A stretch of 64,000 nt of DNA from Colius striatus (Eukaryota; Chordata; Aves; Coliiformes; Coliidae), in contig NC_084769.1 of NCBI RefSeq assembly GCF_028858725.1, positions 6,635,501-6,699,500 on the forward strand, given 5' to 3'. This document shows, in pieces, positions 13,019 through 25,668 of this stretch. The notes below the pieces were generated by a model, which saw only the letters and a program-made list of their open reading frames with translations, was not told the DNA's origin and did no database searches. The position numbers and the translations under genes were made by a program. Position 1 is the first letter of the stretch, and each line of letters opens with the position of its first letter.

Positions 13019-13652
13019 CATAGAATCATAGAATATCAGGGGTAGGAAGGGACCTGCAGAGCTCATCCAGTCCAGCCTCCTCTTAAAGCAGGAGCTCCTC
13101 GAGCAGAGGGCACAGGAATGTGTCCAGGTGGGTTTGGAAACCTCCAGAGAAGGAGCCTCCACATCCTGCCTGGGCAGCCTGTGCCAGGGCTCCCTCACCT
13201 CAACAGTGAAAGAATTTTTTCTTATGTTTAAATGGAACTTTTTGTGTTCCAGCTTCATCCCATTCCCCCTGTCCTGTTGCTAGATACTATTGAAAAAAGG
13301 GATGTCCCAACCTCCTGACACCCACCATTTAGATATTTGTAAATATTAGTGAGATCACCCCCAAGTCTCCTCCAGACTAAACAGCCCCAGTGCCCTCAGC
13401 CTTTCCTCATAAGGAAGATGCTCCAGTCCCCTGATCATCTTGGTGACCCTGTGCTGGACTCTTTCCAGAAGTTTCCTGTCTCTCTTGAGCTGAGGAGCCC
13501 AAAACTAGACACAATACTCCAGATGAGGCCTCACCAGGGCAGAGTAGAGGGGGAGAAGAACCTCCCTCAACCTGCTTGACACACTCTTCTTGATGCATCC
13601 CAAAAGAACAGTGTGGTCAACAGGTTGAGGGAGGTTCTCCTCCCCCTCTACT
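13019..13652 (-). mobile_element. CR1 LINE fragment with internal inverted duplication
   Basis: A CR1 copy in minus orientation lies only about 225 bp upstream of the NXPH2 exon. The left edge is the CR1 3' terminus (atagaatcatagaatatcag). Typical phrases follow: 'catccagtccagcctcc', 'gaaacctccagagaaggagc' and 'cctgtgctggactctttcc'. Minus-strand translation gives broken reverse-transcriptase C-terminus. The right end is abnormal: 13621-13652 is an inverted copy of 13543-13574. Confidence 0.9.
13543..13652. repeat. near-perfect inverted repeat (32-bp arms)
   Basis: The left arm at 13543-13574 and the right arm at 13621-13652 are reverse complements with one mismatch over 32 positions, separated by 46 nt. 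Pairing continues for a few bases inward (gtcaa against ttgac) across a 1-nt gap. The left arm is the native CR1 sequence; the right arm looks like a foldback or template-switch copy. Confidence 0.9.
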
Positions 13653-13847
13653 GAGATGATGTGTCCATTTGTCCCAGCAGGCCGCTCCCATTGAGCTTTC
13701 TGCATCTTCTGCAAGCTCGTTCAAGTAAAATAATTTTTCACGGGGCAGCAACCATTGCTCATTACAGCTCAGACCCTCGTGCTGTAAGAAGAAATCTTAG
13801 CAGCTCCCTTTGCATGCTGACATTTGTGTTTGCACAGTTTTTTATAG

Positions 13848-14621
<774 letters not shown>

Positions 14622-16062
14622 CACAGGGCGTGGGTAACCCTAGACATACAGTGTCAGCCACTCATAAATATAAAGCATTTCCATTAACCTTTTGGAGAAG
14701 AAGATGTTTTCCTATCAGGTTAAAAAGTCTTTCAAAAGCGTAGCCGTGTTTGTGCCGTATCGTAAGTAACCCAGCTATTTCTGTATCATTTCCGTTCGAG
14801 ACCGTCGCATCCTCATTCGTAAGGGAGCTGCCAGGCAGACGCATCACAAAAATGGAACCAAACCGTGTCTGTAATGCACATCGACCTTGAAAATCAGGTT
14901 TCTTTTAAACTCGACTCGCTGGCAGAGAGGTGTTCTGTTGCTGGAATTGGGCAGCACTTAGCAGGATCCTGTTCCTCATTGGGAACTTCAGATGCCCATA
15001 CAAAGAACAAATGATGAAGCAGATTCCTGGCTGCTGGGATATGAAATACAAGTAAACAGCTCTCCCACTAACTTCATAATGAGTGTTACACACACAGAGC
15101 TCAAGGAATCAAGTCCAAATCATAAGAGAAAGTGCTCCTTCTGGGACAGAAAAAAAAAAGAGGAAGCTGCTTTTCTCTGAGTTGTAGTAGTGTGTATTCA
15201 CTGAAGTGAGGAGCGAGTGGTTCTTCCTCCAGACTCCTCACCCATGGATATGCAATGATGTAATTAGACCTTGATGAGCTTTAGTTGATCAGACCCACCT
15301 GGTGTGCAGGGTTGGTGTGTGTTTCATCCTGCCCTAGCCACCATTGCTTTGGATTCTGCTGAGATGTTTCCATATACACCAGGACTAGTTTTACAGTGGC
15401 AGAGAAAACACACACCTCAGAAAAAGATAATCTCTGGTTAGGGCTGAAAGAGGTGACAGGGGCTGGTTTCCCCCTAAAGGAAGCAATTCTCTGGCTACCT
15501 AGCCCTCTTAGCACTGTACTGCAGCAAGGAAAATGCATCACAGCACAAAGACCATACACAAATAACAGAAGATTTCTGCTTAATGCCACCCAGTTGTCTG
15601 TCTTAGCATTGTGCTGCATCCTTCAAATCAAAACACAAGCAATGACAAAGAGGACAACAAAAATCTATGCACCTTCACTCTGGGAAGCAGATTTGCAACA
15701 GCTGCTGTCGATGTAAACATATTCAGGCAGTGTTTCCCCTAGTACAGAACAGCATTACTCCACTACAGGTAGGGAGAAGAACAGAGGGCCTGGCTGTGGG
15801 GTTGTTATATGAGTCTTTTAGGACAGATGTTACTCCCACTGCAGCCAACAGCAGAGAGCTTCAGCGACGCAGCTCCCGGCATCCCCTCCCCGTGCTTTTG
15901 GTGGGTATTGAATTTGCTGCTGCTGCTGCCAATTTGCTATCACTGTTCTTCATGACAGTTCCATGTCAGAGGTCCCGTGGAAGACACTGGCTGAGGAAGT
16001 GCTTTTTTTTCTTGCCTCCAATCGAACTTACATGCAGGGTCCAAGAAGTTACATACAGCTTA

Positions 16063-16068
16063 AATAAA
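16063..16068 (+). terminator. NXPH2: possible proximal poly(A) signal of NXPH2
   Basis: A canonical AATAAA (within taaataaagc) lies 1.44 kb after the stop. Downstream sequence includes 'gtttgagtggtgtg', a plausible GU-rich element. It is an alternative to the distal signal at 16648. Confidence 0.4.
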
Positions 16069-16586
16069 GCACTAGGAAAAGATTCTGTTTGAGTGGTGTG
16101 CACCCAGACAAATGACTGTGACAGCTCAGAAAGACTCACTCATGAGATTAATTCTCATTTCCTTGGTAAAGCCTCATACAAAAAAAATCCCAAACCCCAT
16201 TCTGTTAAAAATATACTACAGGTAACTGACTGATTTGTTTTTCTCTTTAGGTGACAAATTTAAATGTGTTGTTTAGTTTGATCAATAATCTAAGTGTTTT
16301 CCTCCATCTTATTTCACACAGAGTCTCTCCTGGTCTAAATGATGTTTTTTTTAGTTTGTCTATTACTGTTGATTCCTACAAGATGGTCTCCTTTGTATTC
16401 TGTATAGCGTGTCCTCGTTCTGCCTGTACATAAGCTTGGATTTATTGCTACCAGTTCAGTGGTTAGTGCTTTTTGTAACTTAGCTGTAAGCCATGATTTT
16501 ATTGCCATGTATTTTTACTCAGCACTGTAGGCAATTAAGAGAAAACCCTACATGCTATTTATTGTAGAGTATGTGGAAATGATGTA

Positions 16587-16651
16587 TGTATATACACTTA
16601 AATCAGTGTACATATACAGAATACACGTGTACATGTATTTGTATGTAAATA
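16587..16651 (+). promoter_or_regulatory. two Pumilio-response-like motifs
   Basis: TGTATATA at 16587-16594 and TGTAAATA at 16644-16651 both match the Pumilio consensus TGTANATA. The second overlaps the distal AATAAA. Their position at the end of the inferred NXPH2 3'UTR fits post-transcriptional control, but binding is not shown. Confidence 0.45.
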
Positions 16652-16653
16652 AA
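16648..16653 (+). terminator. NXPH2: probable distal poly(A) signal of NXPH2
   Basis: An AATAAA is followed within 60-90 nt by T/G-rich sequence (tatttggggttttttaatg, then cactgtgtctttata). This is the best candidate for the transcript end on the plus strand before the CR1-containing intergenic region. Confidence 0.55.
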
Positions 16654-16675
16654 GGGAGTTTGCTAAATCCGCCAC

Positions 16676-17010
16676 TTGCTTCTGACATATTTGATTATTT
16701 GGGGTTTTTTAATGTTACACTGTGTCTTTATATTTACGAATCTGAGGCACTGCAGCACATCACTGAGAGTCTTTCCCCCTGAGCTGTGCTACAAGCCCAG
16801 GCACACGAGCTTCAGTAGCATTTCATGGTATTGGAGATATGAAGTACGTGTTTTGACAAAGACAATCATGAGCTGTTTAATAATTGCACAAGGTACATTA
16901 AAGGGGATTGTCTAAATAAGAAAATGTTCCCCAGGAGGATGGTGCTGGGAGAGGGGGAGCTGGCTGCCCATGCAACCCTTGCTTGGAGCTTCTCCTCAAA
17001 GCAGGGGCTG
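16676..17010. other. intergenic sequence
   Basis: This is AT-rich sequence after the inferred NXPH2 end, becoming G-rich from about 16930. I see no gene in it. Confidence 0.5.
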
Positions 17011-17124
17011 GATTCTTTCCCCCTTCAGCCACCCTCTCACTGCAGCACAGCCACCTCCCAGGCTGAGGATTCTTTCCCCCTTCAGCCACCCTCTCACTGC
17101 AGCACAGCCACCTCCCAGGCTGAG
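17011..17124. repeat. perfect 57-bp tandem duplication
   Basis: Copy 1 is 17011-17067 and copy 2 is 17068-17124; they are identical base for base. Each begins gattctttccccc and ends cccaggctgag. The perfect identity means it arose recently or is maintained, or it is an assembly artefact. The unit is 19 codons long but nothing suggests coding. Confidence 0.95.
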
Positions 17125-17142
17125 GTTTCCACAGCATGGGTG

Positions 17143-17612
17143 GGGGGGTGGAAGGCAACTCTAGAGATTGTCCAGTACAACCTCCTGCTAAAGCAGGCTC
17201 CCTTTGATCAGGGTGCACAGGAACATATCCAAGTGGGTTTGGAAACCTCCAGAGAAGAAGACTCCACACCATCACTGAGCAGCCTGGGCCAGGGCTCCTT
17301 CACCTCAACAGCAACAAGTTTCTCCTCAATGTTTGAGCTTATCCCTGTTACTCCTTGTCACTGGGTGCTACAGAAAAAAAACTGGGCCCGTTCTCTTGTC
17401 ATCTGCGCTCTAGGTATTTACAAGCATTGATAAGATCCCCCCCCCCTAGTCTTCTTCAGGCTAAACAGCCTCAGGTCCTTCAGCCTTTCCAGATGCTGCC
17501 GTCCGCTGATCATCTTGGTGGCCCTGCACTGGGCTCTCTGCAGCAGTTCCCTGTCCCTCTTGAGCTGGGGTACCCAGAACCTGACACAGTACTCCAGATG
17601 AAAGCCCAAATT
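17143..17612 (-). mobile_element. CR1 LINE fragment
   Basis: This is a minus-orientation CR1. It carries 'ttgtccagtacaacctcctg', 'gggtttggaaacctccagag', 'ctgatcatcttggtggccct' and 'cacagtactccagatgaa'. The minus strand retains broken reverse-transcriptase pieces such as LEYCVRFWVPQLKRDRELLQ and LERLKDLRLFSLKK. A 9-C run near 17441 interrupts it. Confidence 0.85.
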
Positions 17613-20600
17613 TGCTGAAAGACAAATGCCTGGGTTGGGCCTGGCTGCCTGTGGTGACTGGATGGTGGCTTTAACGCAACCCAAACATTTTCCCAGGGAG
17701 AAGCCAACCTGCAGCAGCAGCATCTGACCACTGTCTGATACAGGGGCAAGGGAGCAGCTTGTGTCACTCTCCTCTCACCAAGCCTCAGCCTGGCAACTGG
17801 AGCAGGAGGAGAGGGAAAGAGCCTCAGTACCAAAACCCATCATGCCAGAGAACTCACTGCAACACTTTTTCCCATCACAGTACTTTAAAAATCAGCTGCA
17901 AAAGCATTATGGGTTTTTTTTCAGATCAATTTTGAGAGTCATTGCAAAAAAAAAGCACTTTGAATCTCACTACAGTCAGAAATCAGACTAAGAATGTCTT
18001 TTTACACTCGGCAAGGTAAGCAAAATGCAAAGCAATGAACCGAAGGAAGTGCCAGACTTCATTAGCTCAGATTTCACACTGCCCCTATGAACAGAACCAC
18101 CATTTGATTTCATTTCACACACAACAGGCCATTTTTAAAGAAAAAAAAAACAACCCCAAACACCACATTTTCCTGCAGAAACACGACTTTTTTAGACACG
18201 TTCCAAATGTCAGTGATTATTCCTCTCGTGACTCTTAGTGTAAGAATTCCCAAAGCAAAGTTTGGAAGATGAAATACCATCTTCTGAAAGGGTCTCCAGT
18301 GGGCAATAATGATTTATGGCAACAGCAACTTAAGTTATTATAAATACTTCAAATCTCTACAGCATCATTTTGCATGCATTTACATCCATGCAAATACATA
18401 TTTAAATTCACTACTAAATCCACTTCCTATTGTTCTCCCCATCCCAAACCCCAAAAGCTAATTCACGATGCACACAGAAGCATCAGCTTCTTTTCTTTGG
18501 ACAGCCTGATGCACAGTGCTGCCAGAAGACAGGATTTATCTTTTTGACTCATTGCAACTTGAACAGGGAGGTAACTTAGTTTGGGTTTATCTTTTCCCAT
18601 CAAGAAGTTGATCGTTCAGATCCTGTTCATCTCCCTGTGACCCTGGCTGGATCCAGGATCGGGCTCCACTCCCACAGCCAGCAAGGCAGAGAAAAGCACA
18701 AAGTTGAGTGTTGTCTGCTGTGAGCTCCCTGGGGCCACGGTGTTTTCTTTGGGGGGGGTGGAATTTACTAGGTATTGCTAAAAGAGCAAACCCTTGGATA
18801 ATCCTGATGTGACTGGAAAAGCCTCAGTGCACGCAGGCAAAGGTGCTCAGTGCAAATCATCATGCTGCACTGCCTTTTCTTTAATTGGAATTCAAGGACA
18901 TTAGAATTTGGTATTTGCTTTATGCTCTGTTGACCAGCCTAATCTGGATAATGTTTTATTTATAGTATAATAATGATTCGTCATTACCACTGTCCCTATC
19001 CAAATATGCACAGCTGAAAAGACAATAACAAGTTGCATATACTAAGTAGCTCAATGAAACACACATCAATCAAGTAGATTTCTAGCTGCAGGGCATCTCA
19101 TTTGAAAAAAACTAGACTTTGCCATTCCCTTCTCTCTCCTGTGAGCACCTCTTGTCAGGAGCAGCTTCCTTCTTTAAAACTAGCAAGTGGAATGTTTCTC
19201 AGGGATTGGCAATTAGCACCAAACTGTACTTAGAGGATATTGCTTGTGCTGTAGCAGACAGAAACCTAAGGAGTCAGTGTGCCCCTCTCAACAGGTTTAC
19301 AAAAACAAAAGTCACAAACTCATCTCCTGTCCCTGGTGGGTTTCTCTCTCTGGAGTTGGGCAACAGAAGTTAAGCCACCTCTCAGCAGTCAGCTCCCTAT
19401 TGCCTGAGTGGCCCAGCTTGCTGCCCATGCAAGGAGCACGTCGGCTCCACCAAAGAGGGATCCAAGGGACTAGTTTTACAGAACAAGAGAGAAATATCAT
19501 GAATTGTGACTTGTCATCCCACTACAGTCAAATCACACAACTCACTTGGAGGGCCACTGAGCCACAGGTCTGCCAAACCTGTTTGGATCTGCAAATGAAA
19601 CCGGAAAGGAGTCTGTTGAGACACTGCTGAGACTGCTGCAATGGGCCACATCACACAGCTCCCCAGTCCAAAATATTGTGAGCTTGCAGTCAGAAGCAAG
19701 TCTCTGATTGTTGGTACTCTCAAGCAAGAACCGAAGTCATCTAGCCTAAAGTTTGAAGGGGAAATAAATAAATAATCATTAAAATATGCTTTTTTCAAAG
19801 ATGCAATTCAGTTTCTAACTCAGCACAAATCCAGCACCAGCTGCAGGCCAATTAAAAAGCAATTACAGTCATGGGAAAAGAGTTTATGCAGAGAAGAAAA
19901 GAAAAAAAACTACCTACATAAACAGTGGTAGGAGTCTAAAAAGAAGACTCCCCAAAGAAATCTCAGCAGCTTCCTTTTCAACAGTGATAGAACAGCCAAG
20001 CGTGTCATTTCTTGCACTGCTCTCTGCTTTTGTCCTCAAGTCAGTACAGAGCAAGACATCCACTAGTTCAGAGACTTTTTAATGTCTTTTCTTCATCTTA
20101 TGAAACACACACCTGTGATTCCTCACCCAGATGTGGGAAGCTGAATTATATGAGGGGTCAGAGATGATTAGATTTTTCCCTGCTTAAGTCAAAAGGCTCC
20201 ACCAGTTGCCCTGGCTGGAAGGGTAGGAGCAATGTGGGAAGTGCAGAGCTGGCACAGGGGGAGGCTAGGGTTAGTTGTGGCTCCAGGAGGCTGCAGGCAG
20301 AACCTGGAGCTCTTGCTCAGGGCTGGACCATCAGGGCACATGACACTACCTGACTACAGCAGCTAAGCATGGTCACAACAGAGAAGCACCTGCACAAACA
20401 GCTTCTGAAACCACTTCTCAGACATCCCACCGCTCACCTTGCCCCACTTCTTAATCGTCATTGAGAAATGCGGCAGTTTCATTACTAGCATCTGTGTTTC
20501 AGCCATCATCCTGCACATCTGCCCTTGGCAGCTCTACATTTTAGGCCCCTTGGATGCAAATCCCATTTCTCTATTCTCTTGCCTCATTCCCAGACAGTAC

Positions 20601-21404
20601 GTGGCTCTTTCATCATTATGCAGTCAATTAAGCTTTGGCTACCTTATCTTAACAGCTCCAAATAAGCTGGTGATCTTCCTGAAAGGTGATACATTATAAT
20701 TGGTTCCAAATTGGCACAAAAGAGAATAGTGAAATATGAGACTGAGAGGTTATTTGCATTAGCCCTGAAGTTAAAACTGGCTAAAAATAAAAAGCACCTG
20801 AGTTATCAGGGTGTTTGCTGTCTCCTAGTATGGGCCAGGTTTGTATTGTCTGTTCCAGCCAGTGTTACTTGCCAGGAAACAACACTTGGGATCTGTTCTA
20901 GAGAGCTGCTGCAGACAGCGGTGATGCTGCCAGCTCCCATGTGCAGGGGGGGAAGGAAATCCACTGTGCTCACTAGCAACAAGCCCCGTTGAAGGAGAGG
21001 GTGAAAGGTGCTGAAGCCTGGCACAGGGAACATTTTAGGTGCTCAGACTATCGGTGTCCCTGATATGCATCAATAGCTTTCCAGAGTCTACAGCTCAGAC
21101 AGTCCAAGGCAAGCTCCAGGCTCCTGATAAACACCCCAGCTACGTACGTGGTTTTTAGATGAGTGGTCAGTGAATAAATCCCTTCCCATCCACACCTCAA
21201 GAGCACCTGATGAAATGTAACTTGCCCTGAGCTCTCCTAGAGAATAACAAAGGTAACCCCTCACAGGGAAGGATTTGGGGCTCTCCACCCCAAACAAACT
21301 CCCCTGTTCACTCATGGTGGGGAACATGTGGCCACTGCTCCGCCAATAACATGGGCAGAGGGAACGGGTGGTGGGGACCATGGACCAGCACTGGGAATCA
21401 GCAT
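17613..21404. other. intergenic sequence with candidate element C
   Basis: I find no genes or RNA genes. The stretch at about 18880-19020 is AT-rich with TAAT words and is listed separately. The open frames (up to 128 codons, at 19244-19630) have no recognisable domain. Confidence 0.55.
18880..19020. promoter_or_regulatory. candidate conserved noncoding element C
   Basis: An AT-rich block with tttaattgg, ctaatctgga, gataatg, taataatgatt and a CpG-containing gattcgtcattacc. It shows no repeat signature. It is a possible enhancer between NXPH2 and SPOPL, on composition alone. Confidence 0.2.
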
Positions 21405-21705
21405 CAGGAACCTGAAAGGATGTTGTAGGGAGGTGGGGGTCAATCTCTTCTCTCCAGTAATGAGTGACAGGACAAGAGGAAATGGCCACAAGTTGCACCA
21501 GGGGAGGCTTAGATCGGACATTAGGAAGAACTTTTTCCCTCAGAGGGTTGTCAGTCCCTGTCCCAGGCTTCCCAGGGAGGTGGGGGAGTCCCCATCTCTG
21601 AAGATATCTAGAAGACACAGAGCTGAGGTGCAGAGAGAAATGGTTTAGTGGTGGGCTTGGCAGTGTGAGGTTAGTGGTTGGGCTTGATGATCTTTGCCAA
21701 CTGAT
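21405..21705 (+). mobile_element. CR1 LINE 3' fragment
   Basis: Plus-orientation CR1. Translation contains phrases of the reverse-transcriptase end ([20 protein letters not shown], then [10 protein letters not shown] and [15 protein letters not shown]). It continues into 'ggttgggcttgatgatcttt', the CR1 3' untranslated tail. Non-functional remnant. Confidence 0.85.
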
Positions 21706-22599
21706 CCTATCAACTGGAAACCAGTGGCCAGCTCTGGAGGCTCAAGCTCTGGGCACTGCCCCAGGGACATGGTGACAGCAGCATCACCTACTCTGGTAGC
21801 TGCCTAATGACTCAGGTTATCTCCTCGTAGTCTGTTCCAAAAAGTCGTAATTTCATAAAATCAGTTCAGGTTTTCAAAGTGTGTCAAAGTGATTCAGCTT
21901 GAACTCGAGCACGTGTCTTTCAGCTTAGTATGAGAAGTGATTGGTGAGGAGCCGTCAGGCTGCCCTAAGCCAATGCCACTCACACCCTTCCACCACAGCT
22001 TGTCTTTTAAGGAATGTCTGAAGCACATGCTGCAATGGCAGCTGATGCTGAGCAGACTTGCACTGCTGACCTGGGCTTCCAGCACAGAATACTTAACACA
22101 GATCTCTGAGCAGGTAAACCAAAGGATTAAAAATATTTCAAGTTGCCACCCTGAAGATGATTAAGTGAGCCTATTTATTATCTAGTACTTAAGGCTACTT
22201 AATTCCATTCCACTTCTCACGTCAGATATATTTAACTGCAGCATTTCTGACTTCAATCATGGAAGATTTGGATTAGCCAAAATACTCTGGGAAAACAAGA
22301 CGCCTGCTCGGCTGTCCTTCCTGGGACTGATGGCATACAGGGCCAGTGCTCTGTCCTGAGGGAATACCCTCTCTCTTCCACTTCCCTATCCTGGATTTAA
22401 AGTAAATATACCATAAACAGTAGGCTCGCAGTGCTTTACCACAGCCAAGCACAACCCGACTGCTCAAAATCAAACTGGCACCAGAGATGATAGACCCATT
22501 GGGTCAGCCAAGCTCGGCAGCGTGGCAAAATGTTAAGAGACACTTCTATTACTTGGCAAAAACAGTGGAGAAGTATGTTTTGATTCACAGCACCAGTTA

Positions 22600-22920
22600 T
22601 CTTTAAAACAAGCACAGCCCCTTATTTAAAATATGAGTATTGAATTGTGTTGCCAGAAGCAGATTAATTGCAGCTTCCAGGAAAAACTCTGAGCTTATTT
22701 CACATTGACTTTTATTCCCACTTGAATTAAGTTCCTTATGTTACACCAACTCATTTGAATTTTTTGAATTGGTTTTGCATAGTATCATTTACTGATGTAC
22801 TATCTTTAATTACATAACACACATACACTCTCCAGCTGCATTATTAATGAAAGTGTTTTTAATTAAATGGCTCTCAGCATAATATTCAGTCATTAATTTC
22901 ACATGCTCAGGATGTGGAAA
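22600..22920. promoter_or_regulatory. candidate conserved noncoding element D
   Basis: A dense cluster of TAATTA/ATTAAT words (gattaattgc, ctttaattac, tattaatgaa, tttaattaaat, cattaatttc) within 320 bp, with no transposon signature. This pattern is typical of homeodomain-bound developmental enhancers, but no conservation data are available. Confidence 0.3.
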
Positions 22921-24639
22921 GATTCTATCCTGATGGTCTGGGGAAACTTTGTACTTTAGATGAGGGATACTTCCAAAGTGATAGTTTTAGAGTGAAGCTG
23001 AAAATCATTATGAACACAGAATTACCCTCTCAGCAGCTGGTACTGCAGTTCTGCTCTACTGGGTATTATCCATTCTTCAGCTGAAGTGCTCCTTTTGCTC
23101 TGCCATGCTTCACCACTGGCTACTTTAAAATGCATCTCAATGCACTCACAGATATTCCACATTGAGCAGTACTGGAGTTAACTTTTAGGAACATTCAAGA
23201 CAATGGCACTAAGGCTGCACTCTCTCCAAGAAAAAGCTCTGCACCCTCCTTTCTAATTGGACATCACCCACCTGCCTCCACTCTTGAACTTTGTGCTCTT
23301 TCAGGTGACAAAGAGCCTTCATGGTCTTGAAGATTGGGCTTTTTTTTGTTTTGCTCATCCACCAAATAGAGGCACAGACACACTCTAGTACATAACTCAG
23401 CCCTGCTGTAAGCATCCTTAATGTTCACCTGCTGCAGAGACTGACAGGTACAGCCAAGAGACAAAAGAGTATTCCCCTCACTCCCCCATTGCCTTACCCA
23501 AAGCATGTAGATTTCTTCAGCCCAGCTTGGGGAAGAAGGCCCACCCAGCAAGTCCTGTACATGTTGTTCCCTTCCACAAAGTCTCCAGAAAGGATTAGTT
23601 TTCACCTCACTTTATGACCTCTATTTATTGATTAAAAAGGAATCCCTACTTTTAAAAAACATTTTAGCATTTTCCAAGAAGACTTTGAAAGTCTTGGAAG
23701 TAATTTTTCTGTCTTTCCAGAAGAACTCAAAGGAACACTGAGAGTAACAAGATTGTAGAGGTTTGACCTGTGAATTCTGTGGCAAGTTCATCCATCTTCC
23801 CCAAAGGCATCTGCCTATAAACCAGTATTCTGGTAGGACTGTTCCTGGGACTGTTTTCATCTAATTAATCTCCAATCTCCAGGCAATTAAGTCCTAGCAA
23901 CGCATAGTCCTGGGCTTCTGTTTTAAGTAATATATTCCTTCCCAAAACCTGTCCTCCAATTTCTTTCAGCCTTTTCCCCGGTGCTAAAAGAGGAGAGGAG
24001 CAGTTCTTGCCCATCCCACTCTCCTGACTGCATAGCATCCTGGATTATATCATCTTTCTTACCTGTCTCTCTCTGCTCCAGCTCAGTTTCCTCCTTTAAG
24101 GCTCACACTTTTGGATTGCTCTCTGCTATGCTGCCCTACAGCCACTGTCCTCTTTGAGCTTGAGGTAGGCCCTTCCAGCACTATGCCTGTAGCCTAACTG
24201 TAGTGAGATATCTGTTAGGAGCTCTGGTAGCCTCCACCTCACTTCAGCCAAGCAAAGAACACCTTGTGAAAAAGACAGACAGGGAGGCTATAAATTACAA
24301 TAAAAGCTCAGAAACCTTCTATCAGTAAGATGAAGTCAATCCCTTACTTCCTTCGGAACCAAAAAGGCCAAAAGGATTTTAGCTACTAGGTTCAAAACCT
24401 CGTTAAAAATCATATAAAGACTCTCTGAGTCATTACATTTGAGTGCGCTTCAAATTTGTCACATTTGTGGCTAGCAGCAGCTAAACGTGGATTTACAAAA
24501 CCTCACCACTGAAGATGATTGCTTTGCAGGATTTTTAATGGAAGGGGAAAGAAAAAGGGCAGACATAAGAAAATGGAATAAAAATCCACTATGTCAAAAA
24601 GATACTGTACATGGACCCCCAGTGCATTTAAAGTGGATT

Positions 24640-24840
24640 TTAGAGATGAGGAATAACTAATATTTTTATATGACATGATTAATGATAATATATGCCCACA
24701 TTGCCAGCATTTCATGTCTACATAAAACATTGCACCATAATAAAGATAATTGAAAGCATGACTTTCATCAATATTTAATTAGCATTTGGTGCTAACTCAT
24801 TATTTAGGTACAATTAATTTGACACCTTGCTGTATGGCCT
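24640..24840. promoter_or_regulatory. candidate conserved noncoding element E
   Basis: AT-rich block with gattaatgataat, taaagataattg, tatttaattagc, actcattattta and caattaatttg. It resembles element D in composition. Inference only. Confidence 0.25.
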
Positions 24841-25614
24841 CCACAGATGTCCTTCTAGAGGGTTGTTTTATTGGTGGGACATAAGTAACACCAGACATGT
24901 GCACCTTCCCTGAGGCTTCTGGAGTGCTATGAAATATTGAAGGCTATGACTGACATTTTAATCTACTGCAGGATACAAAAGCATAATATGAAAGCTCAAA
25001 ATATGTACTTTTTTTGGCTAATGCTGTTTAATAAGGGAAATACTCTACAAAACTGATGTTTTTAGAGAACAAATATACCATCATGGCTTCTGCCTCTTCC
25101 TCCCTAAATCCCTTGGCTCATGTACCCAGTAAACCAAGCCAGCAGTGCCTTAGGATAACAATTTGAAACCTCTGTAACTAACAATTTTAACATCATTTCC
25201 TGTAAGTGTGTCGAAATCTCTCGACAGAATGAGATAACTGTGATACACAGATAAAGGACAAAAGATGCTTCATAGTCATTTTGTCAATCCAACTTATAAA
25301 ATTACAGAGATCTTAGTAGCAGAAATAGTGCAAAGTGCAGTTTTCTTTCTACATCCTTAGAACAGCACTCCCAACAGAGTAGGTACTATACAGAGTTGGT
25401 AAATGGGGTATTACTGCCACAAAGGAAGAGATGTAAGGAAGAAAGGAGGCTGCCAATGTCAACTGAGGGCAGCTTAAAATGCATTGCTATGTTGCCAGAT
25501 GTTAAATGAAGTGCTTGAATAGGTCCTGAGAGTGTTGTATGCAGGGATTTTCTGAACTACCCTGAGTCAACAAGGAGCCTGTTTCCAGGAACAGAAAGCA
25601 ACCATATGCATGGT

Positions 25615-25668
25615 GGTTAAGGCCCCACACGCATGCTCTGCGGTTAAGGCCCCACACACGTGGCCTGC
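25615..25668. repeat. 27-bp tandem duplication (diverged)
   Basis: Two adjacent 27-bp units each start ggttaaggccccacac and end ctgc. They differ at four positions. The units are GC-rich in an AT-rich neighbourhood. Confidence 0.85.

Larger units (their letters stand above)
14622..16675 (+). other. NXPH2: probable NXPH2 3'UTR
   Basis: About 2 kb of unique, repeat-free sequence follows the NXPH2 stop and ends at an AATAAA at 16648-16653. An earlier AATAAA at 16063-16068 could give a shorter form. The end is AT-rich with Pumilio-like TGTANATA words. The extent is inferred from signals, not transcript data. Confidence 0.55.
21706..25614. other. intergenic sequence with candidate elements
   Basis: No gene is seen. 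It contains TAAT-rich blocks at about 22600-22920 and 24640-24840 (separate entries). The rest is unique sequence with no repeat I recognise. Confidence 0.55.

Noticed and set aside
25615..25668. Possible CRISPR-like repeats
   Set aside because: Only two adjacent diverged units without spacers, in an animal genome.
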